The notes under the pieces were generated by a model. It worked only from the letters and a program-made list of their open reading frames with translations, ran no database searches and had not been told where the DNA came from. A DNA stretch of 64,000 bases. It comes from Nicotiana tabacum (taxonomy: Eukaryota > Streptophyta > Magnoliopsida > Solanales > Solanaceae). The DNA lies in contig NC_134101.1 of NCBI RefSeq assembly GCF_000715075.1, positions 148,465,084 to 148,529,083 on the forward strand. The letters are read 5' to 3'. The translations under genes were made by a program, and so were the position numbers. Below, piece by piece: positions 47,947 to 58,807 of the stretch; within the stretch, counting starts at the first letter, position 1, and the number at the start of each line of letters is the position of its first letter.

Positions 47947-49082
47947 GTGCCTTAGTATTTTCCTAGTTTTTCTTATATATATATTTTTTGTTTATCCCGA
48001 GGCCGTTCTATCGGGACTTTGTAAATATATTTTGGAATGTAATTTTTTTTCCCTTTTTGTAAATACCATGCCTTTAATTTTCCAGCATCTTCTTACAATT
48101 TCTATTTGTGTATTGTTTTTGATGCCTTAGTATAGAATTAGATGTTGTTCTGAGCGAAGCCCGACTTCTATGCAACTTTGTTTGCTTATGGCTTCGAACC
48201 CTCGGTGAGATCGGAGGTTTTAGATGATGTTTTTGTCGATGATAACCTTTTAGTTGGTTTCAAATTTTGTTAAGGGTCTTACCTTCTGGTTTCAGACTTC
48301 TGATGTCTCTAAGCCATTTTTTAGGGTGGCCGTAGCCTTTTATATTTGGGCACCGCTTAATAGGTTTGGTGCCTCTAGGATTTGGCGGCCCGGGCTGCCC
48401 GAACTTTCATCGGACGACTGTCCTCGAGCAGAGGTAGCTCGTAGGCTCGATAGTCCCCAAGTAGGGGTAGCTCGTAGACTCAATAGTTCCCGAGTAGGGG
48501 TAGCCTGTGGGCTTTCAGGATCCGAGATCGAAGAAACAAAACTTATAGTGACAAAGTGTAAGAGAAGTGGAAATTTCTTTCATTTATTGGTATGCAAGGT
48601 ACATGATTGAAAGCAGATAAAAACTTATGCCATGGCTAGAGCAGACTATGTGGGTATGGTTCATATGACCGTTTGGCCTTTACAATGAATCCTAACGGCC
48701 AAGCCTTGACTTTTAGCACATAAAGTTTTCTTCTTCCCTTGATAAAGACTTTAATCTGAGGGTAATGACCCCCATATTCGAGATTGAACTCGTGAGGGCT
48801 CAGATAATGTTGACCTAATACAAATGATCAATGACTCCAGTTTGAAACTAGTTTTAAAATCAAAGTTAGCACATTTTACTGTTGCCTCATTAAAAATCTT
48901 GCCAAAACCCACTTCGGGACAAAACTGGTTCAAGGGAAAAAGAGTGCAACACATGTTTTTAGACATAATAGACACATCTGTCCTTGTCTGCTTACCTGCA
49001 TACGTTAGTCTGATTTATAACATGATTAAAAAATAATTGTGTTCGTACCTTAGCAGTAGTACCACTTTAAGTGTGTCACGTT
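47947..49082. other. Spacer between convergent additional ORF and pol
   Basis: Non-coding. It contains three tandem copies of a 33-34 bp unit (GTAGGGGTAGCTCGTAG core, about 48424-48520). The two transcription units of the Tat element meet here, so their 3' ends and terminators would lie in this stretch. Confidence 0.5.
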
Positions 49083-50260
49083 CTAAGTTTTTGGTAGTTG
49101 TACATCGTTTCCCGCTTCGAGTTTATACTTGCCTTTGCTGGTTATTCCACTAACTCGATACAATCCTTCCCAGTTCGATCCTAGCTTCCATTCGTTCGGG
49201 TTCATGGTGTGTAATGTTAATTTCCTCAATAACAAGTCCCCGACTTGAAAGTGTCGGAGGATGGTTCTTCGATTGTAATACCTTTTTATTCGTTGTTTTC
49301 GGGCGGCCAAATGGACCAGGGCGGCATCCCGCCTTTCATCCAATTGTTCTAGGCTCGTGATCAGGACTTGCTATTTGGCTTTTTGGTCGCTTACCGGAAC
49401 CTGAGGCTCGCTCTCCTACCTCAACTGCTATCAAGGCTTCAGCTCCGTAGACCAAGGAGAACATGGTGGCTCCGGTACTAGATTTTGAAGGTGTACGGTA
49501 TGCCCCAAAGACTTCGGGATGGATCTTCTTCCATTTCCCTTTTGCACCAGTCAACCGTGTTTTCAGGTTTAGAAGTATGGTTTTGTTTGTTGATTCTGCG
49601 TGCCCGTTCCCGCTAGAGTGATTTGGCATTGATAAAATCTTCTTGATCTTGTGATTTTCAAAAATTTATTCACCTTATTACCGGAGAATTGCTTCCCATT
49701 ATCGCTAACGATCTTGACCGATATTCTAAATTGACATATTATGTGGTCCCAATGAAGTTAATGACTTCTTTCTCCCGGACCTTTTTGAATGCTTGAGCAT
49801 CTACCCATTTGGAAAATTAATCGGTCATGAATATTATGAATTGAACTTACCGGGTGCCCATAGCAGAGGGCCGATGCTGTCCATTCCCTACTTCATAAAT
49901 GGGCATGGGGACAAAATCGAGTGTAGCATTTCTTCCGGTTGATAAATCATTGGGGCGTATCATTGGCAATCGTCGTATTTCCGTATGAAGTCCTTTGCAT
50001 CTTTATCCATTTTGGTCCAATAATATCTGGCCCTAATTAGTTTCCAAACCAAAGATTCTGCCCCCGAATTGTTGCCACAAGTGCCTTCGTAAACTCCCCC
50101 CTCCTGGTGTATTCGGTCTCCCTTGATCCTAAGCATCGAGCTAGCGGTCCGTCGAAGTTTATCCTGAATAATGACCCTTCGACCAAGCTAAATCTGGCAG
50201 CCTTGGTGCACAAGGCTCTTGATTCTTTGGGATCTGAAGGCAATTTTTTGGTCTCCAAGT
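49083..50260 (-). pseudogene. Tat integrase, degenerate
   Basis: Reads from high to low coordinates. The linker before integrase is at 50258-50037 (LPSDPKESRALCTKAARFSL). A badly decayed core (GMDSIGPL near 49880) follows. The C-terminal part is in two overlapping frames: 49629-49336 (PNHSSGNGHAESTNK with the catalytic-region glutamate, FGAYRTPSKSSTGAT, FSLVYGAEAL) and 49343-49083 (YYNRRTILRHFQVGDLLLRK, then NWEGLYRVSGI). At least one frameshift near 49340 and several stops. Confidence 0.85.
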
Positions 50261-50360
50261 AGTCTATGTATTTGATCCTCCAATCCCAAGTTAAACTTGT
50301 TGAGTTTACTTCGGCATGATCCTCCTATATCATCGATTTCATTAGTTGTACTACTGTTCC

Positions 50361-50837
50361 CTAACTGAATTCATCGACATCAATCGAAGACCCCAAGTTA
50401 GCCAGTGCATCGGCCTCACTGTTCTGATCTTGGGGTACATGCTGTAGGGTCCATTCCCTGAATCGATGCAACGTCACCCGTAATTGGTCCAAGTACCTTC
50501 GCATCTGCTTTTCATTTACTTTGAATGTCCCGTCCACAAGGATGGAGTCGTACTTAACTTCGATCACCTCGGCCTGAAGGCTTTTAGCCAATTCAAGACC
50601 TGCAATTATGGCTTCATACTCGGCCAAATTGTTAGTCAATTTCATAGTTCTAATAGACTGCCTAATTACATTACCCGTAGGTGGTTTCAATACAATCCCG
50701 AGCCCAAACCCCTTCGTGTTCGAGGCACCATCCATGAAAAGCGTCCAAATTCCCAAAGTGATCCCCGAGGTTAACAATAATTCCCTTTCGACATCGGGTA
50801 CTAAGGTTGGCGTAAAGTCTACCACGAAGTCTGCCAA
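50361..50837 (-). pseudogene. Second RNase H domain of the Tat pol
   Basis: The 158-codon frame begins MADFVVDFTPTLVPDVE and continues LFMDGASNTKGFGLGIV (first acidic residue), NNLAEYEAIIAGLELA (glutamate), VKYDSILV (aspartate) and NSEADALANLGS (last aspartate). It is a plant-type RNase H placed after the RT's own RNase H, as in Tat elements. This domain alone is free of stops, but its context is dead. Confidence 0.85.
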
Positions 50838-50882
50838 AATCTAAGATTTTATAGAGGTTCGGGGTCGATATTTGATATCGTA

Positions 50883-51251
50883 CCCGCTAATTTCCATGGC
50901 TCATTTGGCCAACCAGACCGAGAGCTCTAGCTTGTGCATGATGTTCCTTAGCGGGTAAGAAGTAACGACACATATGGGTTGGCATTGAAAGTATGACTTT
51001 AGCTTCCTGGAGGCGCTTAGCAAAGTGAGCGCTAATTTTTCCATCTGAGGATACCTTGATTCGGCCTCTCCTAGAGTTCTAATGACATAGTAAATATAGA
51101 ATTGCATACCTTCTTCCTCCCAAGCTACGATTCCACTTACCACTACATCGAAAACCGCCAAGTAGAGGTACAACAGTTTGTTTGCCTTTGGAGTATGCAA
51201 CAAGGCAGACTTGATAGGTACCATTTGAGTACTTCCAAAGCTTGTTGGCAT
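50883..51251 (-). pseudogene. RT-linked RNase H of the Tat pol
   Basis: The frame contains LYLYLAVFDVVVSGIVAWEE, IYYVIRTLGEAESRYPQMEK, LALTLLSASRKLKSYFQC and VTSYPLRNIMH, the conserved RNase H segment that follows reverse transcriptase in gypsy elements. The RT palm itself is missing upstream. Confidence 0.85.
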
Positions 51252-52900
51252 TCCGGGGTCTAGGAGAAATTCTTCTTCTTTTTTAACAGTGAGAATAATC
51301 GATGGCCTTTGTCTGAGGGCCTCGAGATGAAATGGCTTAAGGTGGCTATTAGCCCCTGGTCAGTCTTTGGAGAACCTTGACATTGTCCACCACGGTGATG
51401 TCCTCGAGTGCATTTTTCCGTTGTGATAGATACTTTAGTGCACTTTATCATTGGCCCTTGGGGGACATCGAACCCTCCAATGTTCATGTTGATGACATGC
51501 TGAGACTCCTCTTGTTCGGTCTATTTGTTGGTGTCCCTCTTCCTGAAGTCATTTTTGGCTCGATCACTCTGAAATTCTCAGAGGTGCCCGTTATTGAACA
51601 ACCGGGTAACTTCTTCTCTCAATTGTCGGCAATCCTCGGTCTTGTGTCCAAAAGTGATATGATACTTACACATCAAGTTAGGATCTTTTTGGGTAGGGTC
51701 ATACTTCAATGGTCGAGGCCACTTGGTTTCCTTAATATGCCCGATGGCTAATACGATGTCGGGAGCATGAACATTGAAGTTATACACTAATAATCTTGGT
51801 GCTTCACTACCCCCAAACGGCCTGTCAAAACCATTTTTGCTTATCATACCTTGGTTACTGGGCCCTTGATCGCCTCTTTTTTCGTTCCTTTTAGGGTGAC
51901 GCCCAGAACTATTTCCCTTTTGGTCCGCGGTTCCATGCTGTATGGTTGGTACTGCTCTTGCACCAACCTTGGCTCTTGATAGACGTCTCTCTTAGACCTA
52001 TTGTCGGCCCTGATGGGATAAACAGACCCAGAAGGGGATCCGATTTGGTCGTCCTCGACTCTGATCTTTGACTGGTACCTGTTGTCGACGTCAACCCAAG
52101 TTACCGCCGGGTACTCTACCAAATTTCGTTTTAGCTATTGTAAAGACAAGGAGCTTCGAGGGTTAAGTCCTTGAGTTAATGACTGAACGACCCAATCATC
52201 TGCAAACGGAGGCAAACTCCCTGAGCATCTCGTTATCTCTTTGTTTAACCTTGAAAAGGTCCGATTTTCTAGTCTCAACCTTGATGGCCCTAGCATGGGC
52301 CTTCACAAAAGCATTTGCAAGCATAGCAAATAAGTCAATGGAATTTGGGGGTAAGTTGTCATACCATATCTTCTCTTCTTTTGACAAAGTCTCCCCGAAC
52401 TTATTCAGTAACACCGACTCGATTTCATCATCTTCCAAGTCATTCCCTTTTATGGCGCATGTATAGGAGGTCACATGCTCATTCGGATATATGGTTCTGT
52501 TATATTTTGGAATATCGGGCATATAAAACCTCTTCGTGATCAGCTATGGTGACGCGCTCGAAGGGAAAGGATTTTGGACAAATTTCTTGGAATCTGGCCT
52601 TTTCAATATCGGGCGTGCTCCTGGAATTGTATATTTCCACCTTCTTGTCATTGGCCTCAATTTTATTCTCACATGATTCTACCCGCTTTTAATGCTTCAA
52701 GCATTTTCATTATCTCGGGGTTGACTCTGGGCTCAGCTTTACCCGGTATCTCGATGGTTTGTTCGTTTTCCTTGAGTTCTTTCCCGAGATTGTTTATGCT
52801 CGACCCTGCTAGGGGAGTGGCCTTGATTCTATATATGTTCTATCATCACCTGTTGAGCCTAAAACATTTCGTATATTAGCCGTAGGATTACCCCATCACC
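51252..52900 (-). pseudogene. Tat gag and start of protease, with a deletion fusing it to RT end
   Basis: Gag reads from about 52900 down: IPKYNRTIYPNEHVTSYTC and DLFAMLANAFVKAHARAIKV (52522-52196), YPAVTWVDVDNRYQSKIRVE (52122-51844), then a zinc-knuckle-like CKYHITFGHKTEDC (51847-51578). The frame at 51487-51260 opens with protease-region sequence (GGFDVPQGP) and passes within about 30 codons into HFISRPSDKGHRLFSLLKKK, which belongs to the end of RT. The protease core and most of RT are therefore deleted near 51390. Confidence 0.82.
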
Positions 52901-53230
52901 TTTGCCTTTGGGTACTTCCCGAGCTGTTGGTCGGGGTCCTCTACGAATGCTGTTTTCAAGATTAGTTGGTAGATTGACATCAATAGCCACATGTGAGTTG
53001 GAATCGACCGGATCAACAACTAGGACTCTGTTGGGATCACCAGGGGCACCTCATTGCTAGGCACCAGATTATGGTTTTCGCCAAGATGGCCAGAATTAAC
53101 GTCAACGTTCCAGTGGGCAGACTATGAATTTGATATTTTAAGTAGACCTAAAATTAAGACTTTAAATAATAAGTGCAAAATACAGTGTGTTATGGATATA
53201 AGTATCAAATCACCACTATTATCCTTATCC

Positions 53231-53248
53231 CTACGGTGGGCACCAAAC
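53231..53248 (-). other. Primer binding site of the Tat element
   Basis: The minus strand reads TTTGGTGCCCACCGTAG directly after the 5' LTR end (TAAACA at 53249). It resembles the TGGCGCCCACCGTGGGG site frequent in Solanaceae gypsy elements. Confidence 0.6.
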
Positions 53249-53832
53249 TGTTTACCCTTAAAATGAATAACAATTAAATTTGTACGCAATTTTAAGGATA
53301 TGTGGATTGATTCAACAAAAAATAATTAAGAATATTAAATAAATGAGTTAAAGACAACATGAACAATCAAACCAAATGTATTGTTATGAATCAGATCGAA
53401 CTTAGGCTGAACAGTGATTTTGCCCTCGATCGGACCCTTAGTTCGAAACCAATTGTGAATGAAGAACAAATAATGAAGTAAGAACTTTACAATAACTAGA
53501 AAGGAGAAAAATAAATTTGTATTGCCTTGGTTTTCATGTTACAATATACGTTGTCAAATAAAAGCTCCCCCTTTATAGTAAGAAAGTTTCACCCCTAGTA
53601 CAAATCTAAAAAGGTAAAATCTTCCCTTTTCAATAATTACTGATATGTAACCACCATCGAGCGAGATCCGCGCCATGATATGTTGTTGGTTGTGAATATT
53701 ACGACCCTCAATCCATCGTGTATAACCTTTAATTGTGCTTTTCGAAGTCTTAGAACTCGTTCCGAGTCCGGGGTATGTCATTTTATTAGGTCCAATGGTG
53801 AGCACTTCGTCTATTTTCACGGGCCTCGATAT
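53249..53832 (-). repeat. 5' LTR of the Tat element
   Basis: Homologous to 36781-37355. TATAAAG on the minus strand lies at 53577-53571. The right edge is where homology with the other LTR fades. Confidence 0.8.
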
Positions 53833-55021
53833 CTCGAGTTTGAGTTTGAGAAGGAAGAATTTTTTCGTACGAAACATTCCTTTCTTTGGCAGTTAATTTC
53901 ACACAAATTCGAATTAGTTGAATCATTCAAACACCAAATTCCTAAAAAAAAGTTAAATCTTTATCACTCATATATTGAAGTATAATATTGTTTGACCCAA
54001 AAACTGATTTTGAGATTAAACAATTAAATTTATATTTTTCAAGGGCTACTAGCAGTTTGTTTGATTTAAGACGATTATAGATAATGAATAAAGGCAAATA
54101 AGAAATAACGAAATAGATTTAAAAGAACGATGAAATAGAGAAAGTTTTTCTTTATTTTCAATCCCGACCGATCTCATATCACAGGTATGATTGAATTACA
54201 AAGCTTAGTAGGAAAATGCTAGCACAAAATGATATTGTGTTTCAGAAAAAGTTTCCTTTTTTATTTTCGATGATCTCTCTTTGAAGCGTTGGGGTGGCTT
54301 TTATAGCGGTAGAAAGAAAAATATCATTTCAAGTTTCGAGGCAGTACGTTAGTGGATAAGATAGTGGGGCGCGGACTCCTCGATAATGGCTTCCGTTTTA
54401 GTGTAACATAGATATTCATGATCCGTGTATAAGATTGAGTGAGTCTCTGAATTCATTTGTCCACATTTTGAATACATGAACCTTCAATGACCATAATCTC
54501 AGAACCTTCCGAACTCGGTAGCGGATCCCATAACTTGATTTCTAAATTTTAATTGCCATGTGAAACTTTTTGGTCATGCCAATTGGAGAGGGTAATTTTT
54601 ACCCATATAGTCAATCCCACCCACTTTTTGGTCAATTCAATGACGAATGCTTAATAATTGGTAGTATTCTTTCCTTGGTATGAGTCAATCTTGCAAAAAT
54701 TTCTTCCTTTTGCAAGAAAGAGTTTCAACAAAACTCATTCTATAGGACTGATGCGACTCCTGCGTAGTCCATACTTAATATGCTAGGATATATGGCTATT
54801 TTCCGTCGGTCTTCTTACCTGTTATAGTTCCTAGGTAATAATGACTACTTATGATAAGGCACCTTTCTCGATTTTGGCTGTTGCAGAAGAAGGATTCTCC
54901 CGCCAATATATATTTCGAACATTAACTCTAGATTCCTTCACTGATCTTCTTCTCTAGATTTCTTGCTTCCCTTACTTTTCAATCAACTCTTCATTTTTCA
55001 AACCCTCTATTTGTAACTCAC
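53833..55021 (-). other. Probable LTR and upstream region of the second Tat element
   Basis: No gene. TTTTATAGCGGTAGAAAG near 54299 and a CT-rich leader near 54930-55015 suit LTR plus promoter of the additional ORF. The LTR ends could not be fixed because the partner LTR is not in the window. Confidence 0.4.
54907..54914 (+). promoter_or_regulatory. Possible TATA box of the second additional ORF
   Basis: TATATATT about 110 bases before the ATG at 55022, followed by a CT-rich leader. Confidence 0.35.
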
Positions 55022-55590
55022 ATGGATCCCCATGTTTTTGACATTTCTTTAGTATACAATCATCCTTCCACGTCTTTGGCCATAGGCGCTTCCTCATATC
55101 CTCTAGGATATGCCCCCCTTTCTACATCTGTCGCTCCTGTAGGGGCTTTACTTGCTGGTCCCTCTGATGAAATGGCTCCCAAATCTCATAAAGACAGAAA
55201 AAGTAGACCTCTGAGCCCACGGTCTTGGAGGGTTTTCCCAAACTCCGAGATTATGGGGGAGTAATTGAAGTAAGGAACAAGACGACAGTGCAATGTGAAA
55301 GTTCACATGCTGACAATATAGATTCCCCCGTCCGTGAATAATATGTTCCCCTAATACTTCATGATTGTCGATGGGGTGAACATATCCCCATTCATGTTCC
55401 TCAGGCAACCGAAAGAATTTCCATCCACAAGCTAGGTTTTTCCTTCATCAATATTTATCCGTTCACCTTTGGTTTTGAACCCTCAATAGATCCTGCGATC
55501 TTTGGCTTTTGTAGTTATTTCAATTTGTGCTTGGGCCAAATTGGACCGAATGTATGGAGGCTTATGAAGTGCGTCCATTGTTGGTAAGTG
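55022..55590 (+). pseudogene. Additional ORF of the second Tat element, N-terminal part
   Basis: Start MDPHVFDISLVYNHPSTS, then a proline- and serine-rich stretch. After frameshifts near 55260 and later comes HVPQATERISIHKLGFSF, INIYPFTFGFEPSIDPAI and LCLGQIGPNVWR. The YPFT-G-DP segment matches YPFTMGRVDP of the other Tat additional ORF at about 38220, so the two are related. A GTAAGT donor at about 55583 would end this exon. The remainder of the gene is missing. Confidence 0.65.
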
Positions 55591-55678
55591 TAGATGACAT
55601 TACATTATCTCTGTATCTCTCTCTCTCTCTCTCACACACATCATTTACATCTGTTTGCTCCCAAGCTGCTCTAGGAGA

Positions 55679-56452
55679 GCAACTGTGTTGTATGAGACAA
55701 AGTGCTAGCTAGTCAATAACTCCCATGTCCAGCAGATGAAAGTAGATGAAGTAAGTATGTTGAGATAGATGTGTGGGAATACTAGGTTAGATATAATTAG
55801 GAATGAAGTTATTCGGGACAAGGTGGGAGTGGCCCTTGTTGAGGAAAAGATGCAAGAGGTGAGGCTGAGATAGTTCGAGCATGTTAAAAGGAGAAGCACA
55901 GATGCCCCAGTCAAGAGGTGTGAGAGGTTAGCCTTGGGAACTAAAAAGAAGGGTAGAGGTAGGTCAAAAAGGTTTTGGGAAGAGGTAATCAGGAGGGACA
56001 TGGCGCAACTTGAGCTAACCGAGGATATGACCCTTGATAGAAGGGTGTGGAGATTGAGAATTGAAGGTTAGTGGGTTGCCGAGCGTTTCTCTGTCTTCAT
56101 TAATTCAATAGTATTATTGTTAGTATGGTACCCATTTTTCCTTAGGTTGATATTATTGCATATCTTGTACTATTTTTACTTGCCACCAGAACTCCCATAG
56201 TTTGCTATCACTATACACCTTGTACTGTTGTTACTTGCTATCAGTACTTCCTTCATAGTCTCTATTGCTATCTTAGTTTCAGTTTTCTATATATATTGTC
56301 TTGCTACTTGCTACCAGTGCTTCTTTCGACTTTTGTTTAGTTGAGAGTCTATTGGAGATAGTCTTTCTGCCCTTCCAAGGTAGGGGTAAGGTTGCGTATA
56401 TCTTGCCCTCCCCAAACTCCAATTATGGGATTACACTGGTTGTTGTTGTTGG
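55679..56452 (+). mobile_element. 3' fragment of an RTE LINE
   Basis: Matches the C-terminal coding part and 3' UTR of the RTE at 33451-35511. [20 protein letters not shown] and [17 protein letters not shown] are readable with stops, then the GTAGGGGTAAGGT segment and a (TTG)n tail at about 56438-56451. Only about 770 bases remain. No target duplication was recognised. Confidence 0.8.
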
Positions 56453-57060
56453 TATATTTTCAATAGCTTTAATCTGCACAAAGTTAGCTTATATACCTCT
56501 ATTCGAAACTAGAAAGCCAAGGAACTTACCTAAAACTGACCCTGAAGGCACACTTTTCTCGGTTGAGTTTTATGTTTTATTTTTGAAGGACTTCAAAGGT
56601 TCCTTCAAGTGGACCGATGGTGGTTCAAACCGATTTTACTAACATATACTCAATGTATACTTACATAGATATTTGAATGTAGTCCCAGATCATTCGATTG
56701 ACTAATCTCATCTATGTTGCTCCGACATTTTTTAATCTAAATGGCATGACGTTGTAGCGATTAATCCCTCTATCGGTAATACATAGGGTTTTTTCATTAT
56801 CCTTTCGATCCATTTTGATCTGATTATATCTTGAGTATGCATCAAAAAAGATTAATAATTTGTGACTAGCTAAGGAATGTATGAGTTGGTCGATATTTGT
56901 TAAACAATTCTTGGGGAAACCTTTATTCAGGTCTTTATAGTCGATGCAGACTCTCCATTTTCCATTATTTTTTGGACACCACCATGATATTTGCTAGCCA
57001 TTTTGGGTATTTTATCTTGTGGTTGACTTCTTTCTCCGATGATTTGGCTTGTTAGGGCCC
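56453..57060 (-). pseudogene. Reverse transcriptase of the second Tat element
   Basis: Read on the minus strand: WRVCIDYKDLNKGFPKN, FFDAYSRYNQIKMDRKDNEK and NRYNVMPFRLKNVGAT, then YIEYMLVKS where active elements have YIDDMLVKS, so the catalytic motif is destroyed. It ends GKFLGFLVSNRGI, then the RTE tail. Several stops. Confidence 0.8.
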
Positions 57061-57299
57061 AATGTTTCTTTTCTTTTGCCTAACGGTTTGGTGCTTTGGA
57101 TCCATGTTCAATGTGCGAACCATGATATCAATATCCAGTAAGAGGCCTTTCATATATGCATGAGACCAAGTGAAACAATTCGAATTAATGTAGACCTTCC
57201 TTTCGGCCAATGAATAAAGAGAATCACTTCTTCTAGATCCTCCACTGCCAGTGAGAAAACGTCATCTTCCTTAGGCTTGACGATTCTGTATGGAGGGGT

Positions 57300-57740
57300 C
57301 CTGTCCCAGAAGCGTTAACTGCACTCTCTCCCTTTTGTCGTTATAGTTGCTATTTGGTATTTTCCTATTTGGAGATACTGTTTGCGGTAACAATTGAATT
57401 GAATTACCGGGATGCCCGTTGTTCTCCTCGAATTTGTCGTATCCCCTATTTTTATGGAAAGTTTATCACTTGGTGAAAAGTTGATGGCACCGCGTCCGTC
57501 TCGTGAATCCATGGCCTTCCTAGGATGACGTTGTAAGCCATATCCCCTCCCACAACCTAGAATGGGGTATCCTTGGTTACCCCTTCGGCATTGGTCACCA
57601 TCAACACTTCCCCACGAGTAATCTTACTAGAGTGATCGAACCCCGAGAGCACTCCTACTTTCGCAATGATCACACTGGCGAGCTTCGTTATTCGACCACC
57701 CATGATTAGATGATATTGACCGAACTTCCAAGGTAATTTA
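57300..57740 (-). pseudogene. Protease region of the second Tat element
   Basis: Minus-strand segments [16 protein letters not shown] and MGGRITKLASVIIAKVGVL match the gypsy aspartic protease region and its flanks. The region is frameshifted and contains stops. Confidence 0.65.
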
Positions 57741-57929
57741 AACCTTTCTCACATTAGTATAAAATAATATTAAAGTAATGACCAGGGAAGTTAGCATCTA
57801 CCGAGTGCTCTTCTCGTGAGAAATGGACATTTTTTTAAATTTCTTTATTGCCATGAAAGTTACTAAGTTTATTTCTTTTCCTATGTAGTTAATGTTGATG
57901 ATATGGTTAGGAGTCGGAACCTTTAATGA

Positions 57930-58807
57930 CCCCTTCTTGTTTCGGTTTTAATTTATGACAACATCGCCTTCTCGTTGAAGAGTTCGATTAAGTATCCCTT
58001 CTTGATTAAACGATCAAATTCACCTCGAAAGAGTCTACAGTCTGAAGTCTTGTGGCCCTAATCATTATGGAATTTACACCAGAATTCTTGGCTTCGCTTG
58101 CTTGGATCAGACTTCATCACTTTCAACCATCTTATTTTGTCTCCCATATCCTTAAGTGCAGCTACTTCACATTCACCTGAAGCCATAGTTGACGAGTTTT
58201 GGCCTGGAGTGATAATCGATGATTTTGGGCATCTCTGGTTCTTTTCCAAGAAGATGCATGGGTGGCTTATTTCTTTGGCCAGAATTCATGTCGTCACGTG
58301 TATGCCTTGGTCGTTGGTCAATCTCACATCGTATAGGTATGGGGTATGTTCGTGCCATATTCTGGAATCCCGACGCCTAAGTTAATCTTGTCTACGATTT
58401 CTTCTCGGTCGGTGATCATATCTGTGGGTGTCTATGACTTAAAATTCAGGGAGCACATAGATGTCTTCTTCTATGTGGAGCTTTGTGTTTTATCGATGGT
58501 TCACTAGGCTTTCCTTTAGTCATTGTGATGCGCCTCAGAATTGTCAGGGTTTATATTCCTTGTGAATTCCATAACCAACCAATTGTCTTTAACTTCGGGG
58601 AGAAACATCATTTCACTTTGGAACCAATCAATGAAGTCCCGAGGTAACCTGTCCTCCTTCGTATAATCTTGAAGATAACATCCACTTGTTTTTCACATTT
58701 ATTCTCTCGAATGTGCTTTGATGAAAGCATTTGCAAGTTCTGTATTTGAACTAATGGAATGTTCAAGCAAATGAGAATATCAAGTTAGAGCTCCTTTTGT
58801 AAGCGTT
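57930..58807 (-). pseudogene. Gag of the second Tat element, truncated
   Basis: Near the right edge the minus strand reads TKGALT-YSHLLEHSI and ANAFIKAHSRE, then DFIDWFQSEMMFLPEVKDNW, then the zinc-knuckle-like CKFHND-GHKTSDCRLFRGEF (about 58070-58010). The N-terminal part of gag is cut off at 58808 by the Tekay-like LTR. Several stops. Confidence 0.75.

Larger units (their letters stand above)
36781..53832 (-). mobile_element. Tat-lineage Ty3/gypsy element, minus strand, with a nested Tekay-like element
   Basis: Two LTR copies (36781-37355 and 53249-53832) bound an element whose gag-pol reads on the minus strand (53.2 kb down to 49.1 kb). An additional ORF reads on the plus strand between the 3' LTR and pol. 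Two successive RNase H regions and the opposite-strand ORF are known features of the Tat branch. A 7.3 kb element (38448-45764) sits inside the additional ORF. Without it the copy is about 9.7 kb. It has lost the protease/RT core and has many stops. Confidence 0.85.
53833..58807 (-). mobile_element. Second Tat-lineage element, rearranged and truncated
   Basis: From left to right: probable LTR and 5' part of a plus-strand additional ORF (to about 55600), an RTE fragment (55679-56452), then minus-strand RT, protease and gag (56453-58807). Integrase, RNase H and the rest of the additional ORF are missing. Gag is cut by a Tekay-like LTR at 58808. It lies directly beside the first Tat element in the same orientation. 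Confidence 0.75.

Noticed and set aside
51377..51751. 124-codon plus-strand ORF
   Set aside because: Antisense to Tat gag/protease, whose motifs are on the minus strand.
54600..58800. Possibility of an endogenous pararetrovirus
   Set aside because: Gag, protease and RT segments match Tat-type gypsy elements in the same order as the neighbouring copy; no movement-protein or coat-type sequence was seen.
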